This document shows positions 34,607-45,700 of a DNA stretch of 64,000 nt, one piece after another. The DNA lies in the NCBI GenBank assembly GCA_036874045.1, contig CM072343.1, positions 11,490,001 to 11,554,000 on the forward strand. The letters run 5' to 3'. Origin of the DNA: Cymodocea nodosa. Taxonomy: Eukaryota; Streptophyta; Magnoliopsida; Alismatales; Cymodoceaceae. Each line of letters starts with the position of its first letter. The stretch's first letter is position 1. The notes under the pieces were generated by a model. The model had not been told where the DNA came from. It did no database searches and was given only the letters and a program-made list of their open reading frames with translations. A program made the position numbers and the translations under genes.

Positions 34607-35746
34607 ATGGAATTGATGCAATTACCAATGGATGCAATAAGGGAAGTACTAAGTAACTTGTCAGCTAAAGATCTGTGTAGGCTATGTTGTGTATCAAAGG
34701 AAATTAAAGATTGTATTAAAGAAAAATATTTTCAGGGACTACAAGCCACAAAAATGACTAAGATTAGAGATGGATTCATATGGAGGTCATTTAATCGTAG
34801 TTCAAATACCCATGAATATCTGACTATGGAAGAAACTACTGGAATTCCACCCAATGCATTAGAAGGAATAAATCATATTATGGGGATAGATGAAGGATTA
34901 ATCATATACAAGACGAGACCAAGGTATGCAAGTTTATTATTACTTGATATTTTGATAAGAAATCCTATAACAGGAGAAGAATGGAACATAGGAAGACTTA
35001 ATAGATTTGAAGCACCAACTGTAAATTGTGGGTCAGCTTTGATATTTTCTGATAAATATTCTGCAATTCTTGAAAATTTATATTATTGGAGACCTACAGG
35101 AAATTGGGGTGAAGATTTACGCTTAAGTGTGTATGATTTTCTAAATAGATCTTAGAATGAAAATATTATGATATATCTAGGACAGAAATCATTAATTAAA
35201 CAAACACATGTCATACTTGATGGATATATATATCTAGTCACGTAGATATCATTAGCATATGGATCTGATTTATACATAGTGAGCATAGACAGTTATGATA
35301 AATATATAGAAATTTTATCTGTACCGAGTGAAATAGCTAAACCACCATCTACAGAATTTAATGAAATTCAAATAGGAATGTGGTATAATGAAGAAGATGA
35401 TCCTACTTTATGTCTGATAAGATGGTGGGATGAACTGATGAAATTTCAAATATGGATTATGGAAGACATAAATGAATGGAAGTGGGAAGAGAAGTATATT
35501 GAAATAGATGTAGAAATAGAAACTGCTACATTACCTTGGAACCAAAAAGGATCCCTTTCTGTAGTACATATCATTAATGGTAATACACTCGTATTTGGAA
35601 TTTATAATATATTGCATGTTTACAAATTAAGAAGGAACAAGAACTGCATTAAAACAGAATTAATAGTAAGAAGAACTATGCCTAAAAAGTTTGCTTGGAC
35701 TAATACATTTATTCCATTTGTTTCTACTTTTCAATCATGTTCTTAA
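34607..35746 (+). pseudogene. F-box protein gene carried by element B
   Basis: One frame of 380 codons including the stop. F-box at residues about 6-50 (LPMDAIREVLSNLSAKDLCR, VSKEIKDCIKEKYF). The rest is Trp-rich with repeated short beta-like blocks (RNPITGEEWNIG, MWYNEEDDPTLCLIRWWDEL, VHIINGNTLVFGIYNILHVY), reminiscent of F-box-associated domains, though I do not assign a family. F-box proteins recruit targets to SCF ubiquitin ligases in cytosol or nucleus. Two in-frame TAGs, at 35153 and 35243; copy A has TGG at the first. It lies inside LTR-bounded DNA and recurs in A, so it is element cargo, not a neighbouring host gene. Target unknown. Confidence 0.8.
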
Positions 35747-37429
35747 GCTGTGATTTTGTGTGTTTAATGTTGTGTGTATTCTGCATTTATTGTTAAAAAA
35801 AAAAAAAACAAAGAAATTTTTTTTTTATAGTTTTCATTTTTATTTTATAAAAGAAAAAAAAAAACAAAATATCAATCCAGTTTGTTGGTATCTGTTTTGG
35901 GAAACCAACTGGCTTGCTTGTGAGCCACCAAAGGCATAAGAGCTTGGGTTCCACACAAGACACAGATTTATTAATATTTGTTAAATGTTATTTTGTTTTA
36001 TATTTTGCTTTTATCTGTGAATGAAAAAGTTTTTTAGAATCAAAAATCGGAATATGCAGAATGAGATACAAATGAAACAAGGTATATGGGGGAGGTAAAT
36101 GAAGTAACAGCCATGTAAGTTTGTTAATTAAAGAAATTAAAATAGTACTGCAAAGTTTTGAGGAAATTGAAAATTTTATGGACTTGCTGTAACTATCCGA
36201 TAAATGAGACTGTAAAATTTTTATAAACTGCTTGACTGTTATATTTAGAATGCTATATAAGATGCTATTGAATTTATTATTTATGCAAATCTAGATATAG
36301 TATCTTATGTTTTTTTGAATTTCATGAGTTTAACAGTTTCACGATTTTAAAATGAAATCAAAATACTTAATGAAAAAAATCAGTAAATTATCTGAAGTCC
36401 TAAAAGAGCTGAGATGTGAATTCTAGATTAAATGAAACACATGATTAAAGATACATTTAATTTGACTGATTGAACTTGTAGAATGATTTATGTGTAGATC
36501 TTATTAAACTACAGAAAAAGTATGAGCTTATTGTTATGGATTTATATTTTCATTAACTGATAGAAGCAGGACTATATGAGATTGGTGATTACAGCATCTG
36601 TATTAAAGAAATACATACATATATAGTATGTGATTAATGTTTTGTTTTGTGTATGTAGTATTGAAAACAAAAAAACAAAAAACAAAAAACAAAAAACAAA
36701 AAACAAAAAACAAAAAAAAAGGGAAAAGTTGAGAGTTTATTGACTTATTTGATCACGAGCCTTTTGTACTTAAGCAGATAGGTATGTAAGGATTGTTGAC
36801 CTGAAAAAGGACTCTTAAAATCTAGCAACCTAAGATCCTGATCAGATCTGGGATTGTTGACTGAAAGCTCGTTACATGGGTACATTAGAAAGCTCTTGTA
36901 TGATTCAAGCTTGTCAAATTAACTTTTAAAATACGAAAAAAAAAAAGAGAAAAAAATATACATATACTGTTCTGAAAAGATACAAGTGTTTTGTGAAATA
37001 CAGATATCTTATGAATCGAGTATATTTTCTGTTATCTAGAATTGCTGAAATATGAATCTGGAATTGACTTTTGAAGTTGTTTAATGGAGGTACAATTCTT
37101 TATTCTACTTGTCTTAATCAGATTGAATTGGATTGTACTCTGATTCGTATGTTGTTGAAATTTCTTCTAGAAATCTTATTGGAAAATTCAGGATGACAGA
37201 TGATGAAAAGAAGAACAAACGATAATATAATTAACACATATATGATGATGATATACTTGGTATGTAATTTACATATATTCTAAGTATATTTGAAGGTTGA
37301 TTACTGAAACATATAGAATATATTTTTATGCTAGACAGAAGAAAAACAAAAGGGGAAGAATTAATTCTAGCACTTTTAAAGACCAATTAATTAGATCTTA
37401 GTTTGCCAAGGGACTAGCAAAATTTAGGT
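35747..37429 (+). other. 3' non-coding region of element B, partly shared with copia element C
   Basis: No gene. It begins with a block (35868-35965) well conserved with A 520-610. From about 36240 to 37330 the sequence aligns collinearly and in sense with C 51330 to 50230 (minus strand), for example around TTTGATCACGAGCCTTTTGT and GGGATTGTTGACTGAAAGCT. The region therefore exists in both gypsy and copia elements. Confidence 0.65.
36668..36719 (+). repeat. AAAAAAC simple repeat
   Basis: About six to seven units of AAAAAAC in tandem, inside the non-coding region of B. Likely slippage expansion; no equivalent in the homologous part of C. Confidence 0.85.
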
Positions 37430-37439
37430 ATGGGGGAAG
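37430..37439 (+). other. Polypurine tract of element B
   Basis: ATGGGGGAAG immediately before the 3' LTR; the expected plus-strand primer site. Confidence 0.8.
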
Positions 37440-39457
37440 TGTTTAGAATGAAAAAGTGCATATTATTAACAGTTAAATGATGGTTAATTGCATAATATTT
37501 AGCTTATCATATAAGAATTAAGCCATTAAGTTATAATTGCACTGTTATATGCTTTAATTGAAGAATCTGCTTAATTTGGGGGAATTAATGTTAATTTAGT
37601 ACATTTATGAACTGTCGCTAAGTTGCAGGCTGTGAAATTCTTAAGTATCCGAATTTTCTGATATTTTCAAACAGTTATGTTTAACATACTGAACATATTC
37701 GGACAGTTATGTTTAACAAACCGAACATGTATCGGATTGTTATGTTTAAAGTGCCGAATAGTTATGTTTTGAGAGAATATTTTATTATTTCCTGAAGTAC
37801 ATGTGTCGAAACCATAATGAATTGACTTAAGTGGATTTTCGGTGAGTTAGCTGTAACTATCCAAAATGCATCTGAGTATTGGATAGTTAGACTTGGAACT
37901 CTCCGAAATGTTATTTTATGATTAAACTACTATTGACACGTGTCGAGATCTAGTAGATTTACTTAAGTTATATATCGGTGAGTTATTAGTAACTATCTGA
38001 AATGCATCTGAGCATCGGATAGTTAAGTCTGTAAGTATCCGAAATGCACCTGAGCATCAGATAGTTAAATTTATGCACGTGTTGAATTTAAATGCTTTAG
38101 AATATCACGTGAGATGCACATGTTTAACTCGTTAAGTTAGTATAACTGCATGCGTTGAGTTACATGAATATTACACTAAGGAAACGTGTTATGTTAGCAG
38201 CTTATTTCTTTATATTTTCTAATATGCCACTATAGCAGTTGCAGAAACAGATAGTTGGAAGAGAAAAACCACGTTTGCACGTATCATGCAGGAATTCAAT
38301 CGCGTAGGGAGAAGAAAGCATCGCCGTTGATATGAATGAAGAAAATCCAACCGACCATTCAAGCAGAAGCAGTTACTACTGAAGAAATATAAAAGAAAAG
38401 AAGAAAAAAAGAAGAAGTGTGTGATCGATGGGCGAACAGTGTGTGTAGAGGAGGATCGGTGACGCAATTTTCTGAAGTACCACACCAACCATCATCATCA
38501 CCATCACCACACCATAATCACCAACCATCAGAGGTCTGTGAGGATACTTGTCTGATGTCGGGTCGATTCCGAGCCAAACATAGTGCCTGACAACCATTGT
38601 AAGGGGTGATCGCATCACGGGAAGGGAAGCCATTTTCACCAAGCGCCGACTCATATTTCAGGAGATCGTAAAGCTTTTAGCCTTGGCTTCGGGTTGATGC
38701 CTGTATGTTGAAGAGAAGATCATCTTGCAATTCTGGACTCGCGATTCTATAGGGAGAGGAGACAGGATTGTAAGTGGTTTAATTTTCAGTGGTGTAATCG
38801 CGTTGCAAGTAGTGTCGGAAGTATTTACTGTCAAGTAAGATTACTTTACATTTTACCTATCGCCCATTTCCATGTTCATATTAAAACAAAAATACCAAAA
38901 ACAATTTATCTATGTTTGTATGTTGTATTTGAGTGTTGTATTGTTTGTGTTGTATCGTGATTATGTTATCTTTGTTAGTGTTGTGATTGTTTTATGTTTA
39001 TTTTAGTTTTATAGTTTACTAAAATTGGTTAGTTCAAAAGACGTAAAGAATTTAATGGTTACTGTTTGAATTATCTGAATGTTAGTATTGCTCAATGATA
39101 AATCCAATGTTAACTAACATTAAAGAGCTTAATTGATGTTATTTACAATCTGTGGAATCACCCAATGGTTGGCCGAATTCCTCTGAAAATAGCAGTATTA
39201 AAAAGAAAAGTTAGGCTCGTGGAGTTAACATAAGTCCACGAGGTTAGTCCCTGTGGGATCGACCTGTACTTGCATACTGATACAATTGATACTGTGCACT
39301 TGCAGTTAAAGTACAAATTGGAATTAATATCTAAATTGTATTAAAGGTTATTTGTTTACTTCGAAAAGAAAGAATAGGCATAAAGATAAATTAACTAAGT
39401 AAAAACAGAAGTAACAAATCCAAGTTTTTCTAGTGTAGTGCTGGGAAAACCCAAACA
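37440..39457 (+). repeat. 3' LTR of element B
   Basis: TGTTTAGAATG to CCCAAACA, 2018 bp. Nearly the same length as the 5' LTR but differing in structure: one fewer 32-bp unit, an extra segment of about 120 bp near 37890-38000, and a loss of about 125 bp corresponding to 24254-24376. TATAAAAG at 38388-38395. Confidence 0.93.
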
Positions 39458-39462
39458 ACAGG

Positions 39463-41748
39463 TGTATTTGCTTCCTAGTATTTTTAGAGTTCCTTTGCAG
39501 AGAAAGATCTTGACTTTAATCTTTTCTATGGCAATATCTGTTTGACTTGCCATAATTCTCAAAATTGTATCACCATAAAATAATTTACTCTGCAAATGTA
39601 AGATATGAGAAACAAAAATATCGTACTAGTTCACCTGTATATGGTTTATTAATGCGTATGTAGCATATAGACAACATCTGCCAACTTCTGCCCCATGACC
39701 AAACCTCTGAAACAATGTAGCATGCAATATTTTTGTAATAAAACATGCTTGGCCATTTAAGTCATTTAGTAATCTCAATGGTTTCTTGGCAGTTGGATCT
39801 TTGGCTAAACTTGTAATGTCCCATCCCAATCGATAAACCTATTTTCTTTCTGACAATTTAACTCCTTCATTTTTGAGACCAAGTACCTGATAAAATAAAT
39901 CTGGAGTTAAATATATGTCATTGTCTTGTATAGTAGAAACGGGAATACCTTCTTCCACTATTAAGTTTGAGTAAAAACAACTGATAAGTTCGGGTATAGC
40001 AATATGGCCTGGCTGTTGTAGAAGTAGAGTCAACAAGCCTTGAAATTCAAATAGTTCTCGTATGTGTGCCATCCCTTCAAACTTTACTGGTCTTGAATAT
40101 AAAACTATAAAAGTTTTATATGTTTGAAATTTGTTATAACAGGAATTATTTCTAAACCATAATAGTGTATTTTCATCTAAACTCTGTTCAGGATTAGGTA
40201 TTTTCCTATCATGATGTTCTGATCTGGGACTTGTTTCAATATTATCAACAACATCTATATTTTCAGATCTTTCAGAACTGGTGGAATTGCCATCAAAACT
40301 AGTATAAATGTCTGAAATATCTGTTATTGTCGTATCAATAATCTGCTGAATTTCTTCTGTTTGTTCTTCTGGGAACATTTTAGTAACAATAGTCTTTGTA
40401 GCAATCTGTATATCAGCAACATGTATATCTATATTTGATCTATTTAAATGTCTCTATTTGAAAGAATGTTCTATATCTATTTTTGGAATAGAATCATCTT
40501 GTATTTCTGAAATTTGTATATGTGAGACATTGGTAGTATCATATTCTATTTGTAACTGTGTATGTTGTTGATTATATACATTTATCAACAAGTATACTAT
40601 ATACTGTAACAGACATAACCATATATATAAAATGTAATATAAGCAACTATACCAAAATTTAAAAGTCTCTATTCAAGATACAGTAAGAAGAAGAATATCT
40701 GTACATTCCTCTTCAGATGAAATATCTTCAAAATTCATAGACTCAGTGTCTATGTCATCAAAAATATCATCAAATTTTATATCATCTGTATATGTATCAT
40801 CAAAATTTCCTACATGCTCTCTTTTCGTAGGAAAAGAATGTGTGCTTGCAGCATTATGTGAAAAACTGTCCATTGTATGAAAAGATACATTATGCACTAA
40901 TGTGACACAATACCTTAGAGTATATACTTGTAAGCCAATATTTGTCACATCTACTGGGATTCCTGACAAAAATGTCTGTCTAGCTTCTACAATGGAGCAT
41001 AGTTTTCCATTTTTCACTGATTCTTCTTTTTGCTGCAATATTCCTTGTGCACCTGTAGTTAGTCCAAAATATTCAATTGTCTTTGCCTTTTTCTGACTAT
41101 ATGTCTGTAGTGTTTCAGGTTGTTTAGGAGGTTCTAAAATTGTCTTAATTTCTCTTGTTAAAGGCACATGGGGTCTTGATGGTCCTTCACATGATGCCTA
41201 GGTGGTAATAATGGAATATAGAGTTTTAAGCTCTCCACCTCTGCCATTTTGAGTTGATAAACTCTTTGTCCTTCACTTCGAAGGCCCATTTTGCTAATGA
41301 CAATTTTTTGTTCATCTATATACAGTTTAATATCATCTAAAACAATTGGGGGAAAATAATGTTGGGAATACAAGGATTGTAATTCCCTATTTGCATTTTC
41401 GATCATTGGTCTCCACTTCTTTCCATATTAAGTGATAGACTGTACCGATGTCTCTAGTACATGTCCAGAACTTACAACCGTAGGGTTAGGTTGTAAATTT
41501 CTTTTCCATAAATGCAATGCGGAAAGTTCAGTCTGTTTTAGTCTAAAATGCGTTTCAACATAATTTTGAATAAATTTCCAACAGAAATTTTTCTCATCTT
41601 GAACAGTTTTTCTTATTTCATGCAGTATTTCATTTGAAAAAGTGTACCTTGAATAGATATCGTTGATTTCATTCTGCATTTTCTGAAGTTCCAACTCTCT
41701 TTTCTACACTTTTGTCATTCTAGCACGTCCTCTTCCACGTCCTGACAT
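39463..41748 (-). pseudogene. Accessory ORF of element E (plant transposon protein-like), main part
   Basis: Starts MSGRGRGRARMTKV, an Arg/Gly-rich basic N-terminus. Two tandem copies of a ~70-residue helical domain follow (about 41700-41480 and 41406-41200), each with a tyrosine-containing start, an ILxxI-type core and an Ala/Ser-Glu-Leu end. Then comes a Pro-rich and acidic region, and a globular domain at about 40150-39500 (YSRPVKFEGMAHIRELFEFQ, LISCFYSNLIVEEG, YQVLGLKNEGV, NGQACFITKILHATLFQRFG, CLYATYALINHIQVNW, KLFYGDTILRIMASQ). It aligns with the gypsy accessory ORFs. Frameshifts near 41170 and 39540 and several TAGs; the C-terminus is at 22264-22560 beyond element B. A TTATAAAT box lies about 100 bp upstream. 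Confidence 0.72.
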
Positions 41749-43469
41749 TATTGATTAATCTTTGCTTTGCACTATAGAACTTAGTGAAAGTAAAGATTGT
41801 GAAGCTAGGGTTTTACCAAGGTAGAAACACGAAAGGTTGTTAGTAAAACATTTATAACTCTTCGAGTTTATAAATGGATAAACAGATTCAATCATTGAAA
41901 TCATAAATATAAGATCCGTTACCGATAAATAATTCGTGTGCTTGCAATAACTGTACAAGTTTTACAACCAACAATTGCACAATACTTAGCGTAATTGTTC
42001 ATATAAAGAAAATAACTTCTGGCTAAGTGAAAAGTGAGAAAACTCAAAGACTTATGATAACTGTTCGAGTTTCTCAAAGGAATAGGTGTGAAAAGTCAAA
42101 GAGTTAAACATAACTGCTCGAGTTTCAACTAAGACATATAAAGCAGTGAAATTCAACACGTGCATAATTTAAGCTTAAGGTGTTCAAAAAGTTTCGGAGA
42201 CTTATAAACTTAACTATCTGATGCTCAAGTGCATTTGAGAGAGTTATAGATAACCTTCCGAAAGATAACTTCAGTCAATCTTCCAGATCACGACACATGT
42301 ACTTAAGTAGTTTTATAATAAAGAGATGTTTCAGACAGTTACAAATCTAACTTTTCGATGTCCAGACGCATTTCAGAGAGTTATAAATAACTTACCGAAA
42401 ATTCACTTAAGTCATTCATTGTGGTTTCGACACGTGTACTTCAAGAAATAATAAAATAGTCTATTGAACGTTTTAAAACACAACTGTCCGATACTTGCAA
42501 TATAACTTGCTGAAACAATAAACAATTCGGATACTTAAGAATTAAAAAAACCTGCAAGTCACCGATAGTTCAGAAATGTACTTAATTAAAGTGTATTTCC
42601 TGAAATTATGCAGATTCTTTCATGAAAACATATAATAGTTCATAAGAAATGAATTATTATACGAGAAATTGCTCCCCTTACATAAATGTAGTTTAAAGAA
42701 TCTATGGCGTACTTAATGTGGGTTGCCAAGCCCTAAGTAGATTTGGCTTTAAAAGGTCAAATAGCTTACTTAAAGAGGATGTTAAGCCTTAAATAGATTT
42801 GAGTCTCTCTTTTTCTTTTTCTTTTTAATTTAATTTGAATTAAATACAGAAATAAGTAGTAGAGTTAACAATTTAGACTTTCTGACTTTTATCTTATTTA
42901 GTTTACAAAAGATAATTCATAAAGATATACCTGCAGAAACTTAAAAAGAATTCAATAATGAGTACACAAACTTAAGACAATAAATATCGTATATTATGTG
43001 TAAAGAGTAGATAATAACAAAGAAAATAGCAAGGATTATATGCACAGATTATGGTAGGATTATTGTAACACTTTGAAAGATAAATTAAACTTGAGTACAT
43101 TGCCCCCTTCTTCTTTTTTATTCATATATATATTTTATGTATTACCTCCCACAATATTATCTTTTTACGTGATCACAATCCCTTGCTTAGGGGAAAGATA
43201 ACCAGTTACTCAATGACAAGGGGGAATAGGTAATAATTTTTTCTTTTTTTAAATATAATCTGAATTACTTGCAAAATGAGTTTTCAGTTAGCACATCCCA
43301 AACTAGTTGGTTTAAGTGACTAGGGTTTAAGATCCCCCAACGGACTTAATTACTCAAGTAATTACAGACAAAAACAAACAAAAAAAAATAAAACAATACA
43401 ATAAATTAAATTAGAGGCAATCACGAGACTTAATTTTTCTAACAGAATGTTAATAACTTTCCTTTAATA
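41749..43469 (-). other. Non-coding region before the E accessory ORF, with gypsy-LTR-like U3 sequence
   Basis: No gene. On the minus strand, 42690 down to about 42150 aligns with U3 of the gypsy LTR (B 22670-23100): AAGAATCTGCATAATTT, GAACTATCGGTGACTTGCAG, TTCTTAAGTATCCGAAT, GAAGTACACGTGTCGAAACC and the TAACTCTCTGAAATGC-type units follow in the same order. Just before it a purine run GTAAGGGGAGCA resembles the gypsy polypurine tract/LTR junction. Upstream, around 43350-43250, is a diverged version of the B/C shared non-coding module. Confidence 0.55.
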
Positions 43470-43474
43470 AAAAG

Positions 43475-45204
43475 TGTAGGATTGTATGGCTACACAAGAG
43501 GGGGGTGAATTGTGTATTTTTAATATTTTCTGAAATATAATTGAAACTTTAAAACTCAAAAACAAGTCAAGACAGTGTTTTCATAAAATCATTTTTATTC
43601 AAGGTTTCAATTACAATATACAATTCAATTCTCCTTAGAAATTGAAGATGCAATTATATTTTGATACCATGTTTCATCTATACAATTTCATAACTACAAA
43701 TAGAGAAAACTAATTTACGGAATTTAAAACATTTCTCCCTGTTTGAGATCTTTCTTCTTCTTCAGCAATTCTTCAGTGACGAATATCTTGTCTTTCTCTA
43801 CTTCACCGAATTTGCTTTCTTCTGATACTTCAAATCTTCAGCGACATAAATCTAACCTTTTCTGCTTCACTAAATTTTCTTCCACTTGAGAGATTTTCCC
43901 CGAAGAGGTGTTTTTGATCCCTAAAAAAGATTTTTCTTTTGGTGTGCAGGGATGGTTTGATCCTTGAAAAGATTTTTCTTTTTGTGTGCAAGGATGGTTT
44001 GATCAACGAGAACTCTATGCCTTTTATACTGTATCTTCATTTCATACATATCCTCCATGTTTAATCACTACCAGTTTTCCACTTCTCCACGTCTTTTCTT
44101 TTAAACACATACGTTCCAACCCACGTTTATATTTTGAATTTCCTTTAATCATCAGTCTTGGATCTCTGAAAAATTTCCTACAAAATAAACTTTCTTGTCC
44201 AAAAAATTTTTCATCAGTGTAATAAGAAGTTGTTACTTTAATGTTAACTAAACGAGTAACACAAGTATATATATATAACTTAATGTTTCTAACTTAACGA
44301 GTTCACCATGTGTCATTTCACGTGACAAGTACTATAGCTAACTCAATGAACTAAGTCTGTGGTGTTATGCTAACTCAATGAACTAGCTTAACCTTTCTTT
44401 CGGAAGGTTAAATGATAACTCACCGAAAACAATTTAAGTTTCGGATAGTTACAGATGTAAGTCACCGAAAAACTCTTTATATTATAAAACTAGTGAGACA
44501 CATGTCAAAACTTGAAAACATGACTTAAGTTACCTTTCGGATAGTTACAACTATAAGTCTCCAAAAAACTTTAACTCACCGATTCAATCATAAACAAATG
44601 TTTTTATAATAAGAATTTTACTACGTGCAAAAATAACAACTTAAGTTTATAATGCTAACCTAATGCATTGCCTTAGTATTCAATATAGCAACTCAACACG
44701 TTTAGTTATGTTAACTTAACGAGTTAAACATGTGCACCTCACGTGATACAATACAACATTTGTAACTTATAATTTCACCACGTGTATAACACTAACTTAA
44801 TGAGTTCGTCTCTTCTTTTACTCGCTAACTTAATGAGTTATCACGTGACCTATTTTAACCTTTAAGCCTCTAACTTAATGAGTTCTCACATGACCTCTAT
44901 ACAAACAAAACTCTAACTTAACGAGTTGTCTAAGCGTGTACTGTTCATGATACAGAAGATATAACTTTAAAACATACCATGCTTTTCAATAAAAATACAC
45001 ATTAACTTAACGTTTAGCTAAATGAGAAATTAATGCAAGGAAACGACTAGTTATTAACTTTAGATCCAATATAGACTAGTATTTATATTAGTAAGCTTTT
45101 TCTGTATTAATTGATGATTTTAATTTCTTTTCACAAGCAATAGTAATTGAGCAAATATGATTATTTTCATTCAGCACACATCATCAAAACAAAAATACTC
45201 AACA
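43475..45204 (-). repeat. 3' LTR of element C
   Basis: TGTAGGATTG at the left end, CTCAACA at the right; 1730 bp. A TATAAAAG box on the minus strand is at 44031-44038. The segment around 44620-44730 is nearly the same as part of gypsy LTR J. Many CG sites of the other LTR read TG or CA here. Confidence 0.92.
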
Positions 45205-45524
45205 ATCTCCCCCTTTTTGATGATGACAAAACCATATTAAATCAATTATGAAATATGTTTAACTCAACAAAGCACCTTCGTTGGGTTAACTTTTAATTCA
45301 ACAAACTTGTTTGTTGACTTAAGTTCACTTAAGCTTATTTCTATTGTTTGTGTAAATTTTACCTCTTAGAACTAAAACTCTCAGATGTCAATAATTATAT
45401 AAGTATCAGTTTTCTAATTATCATCTGTCAGATTACAATAACCATTTAAATAGCATCTCCTTTTATAATATATATATGCAATTAAGATCATAATCATCTT
45501 TTTATAATATTTCTCCCCCTTTTT
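45205..45524 (-). other. Duplicated polypurine tracts of element C
   Basis: Minus-strand AAAAAGGGGGAGAT next to the LTR (45205-45218) and AAAAAGGGGGAGAA at 45511-45524. Repeated tracts of this kind are typical of Sireviruses. The stretch between them holds no gene. Confidence 0.72.
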
Positions 45525-45700
45525 GTCATTAATCAAAAAGATAATTACAGAGAATATATATACATATATAAGAGAATTACAACAACGATTTCTGTAAACA
45601 AGAATAATAATTGAACACATTTACATAAAAATATATTGTTCAATGAATCAAACAAGTAATACAAACATTACATTTTGTATTCAGAAACAAACAAAAACAG

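Larger units (their letters stand above)
22561..39457 (+). mobile_element. Element B: near-complete Athila-like gypsy element with displaced gag and F-box gene
   Basis: Two LTRs (22561-24583 and 37440-39457) flanked by ACAGG target duplications (22556-22560, 39458-39462) define a 16,897-bp insertion in the accessory ORF of E. Internal order: tRNA-Asp primer site, zinc-knuckle/TLRSG ORF, protease, RT, RNase H, integrase, accessory ORF, capsid-type gag, F-box gene, 1.7 kb non-coding, polypurine tract. Standard Ty3/gypsy order has gag first. Coding damage is light in pol but includes stops in every downstream gene, so the copy is probably not autonomous. Confidence 0.93.

Noticed and set aside
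34607-35746. F-box frame as an ordinary host gene
   Set aside because: It lies between the LTRs of element B, and element A carries the same gene at the same place, so it is element cargo.
36668-36719. AAAAAAC array as a functional repeat or CRISPR-like array
   Set aside because: It is a simple-sequence slippage tract without spacers, absent from the homologous part of C.
45414-45620. Possible small membrane protein in C
   Set aside because: Lies between the two polypurine tracts and reflects AT-rich sequence; no start context or conservation in E.
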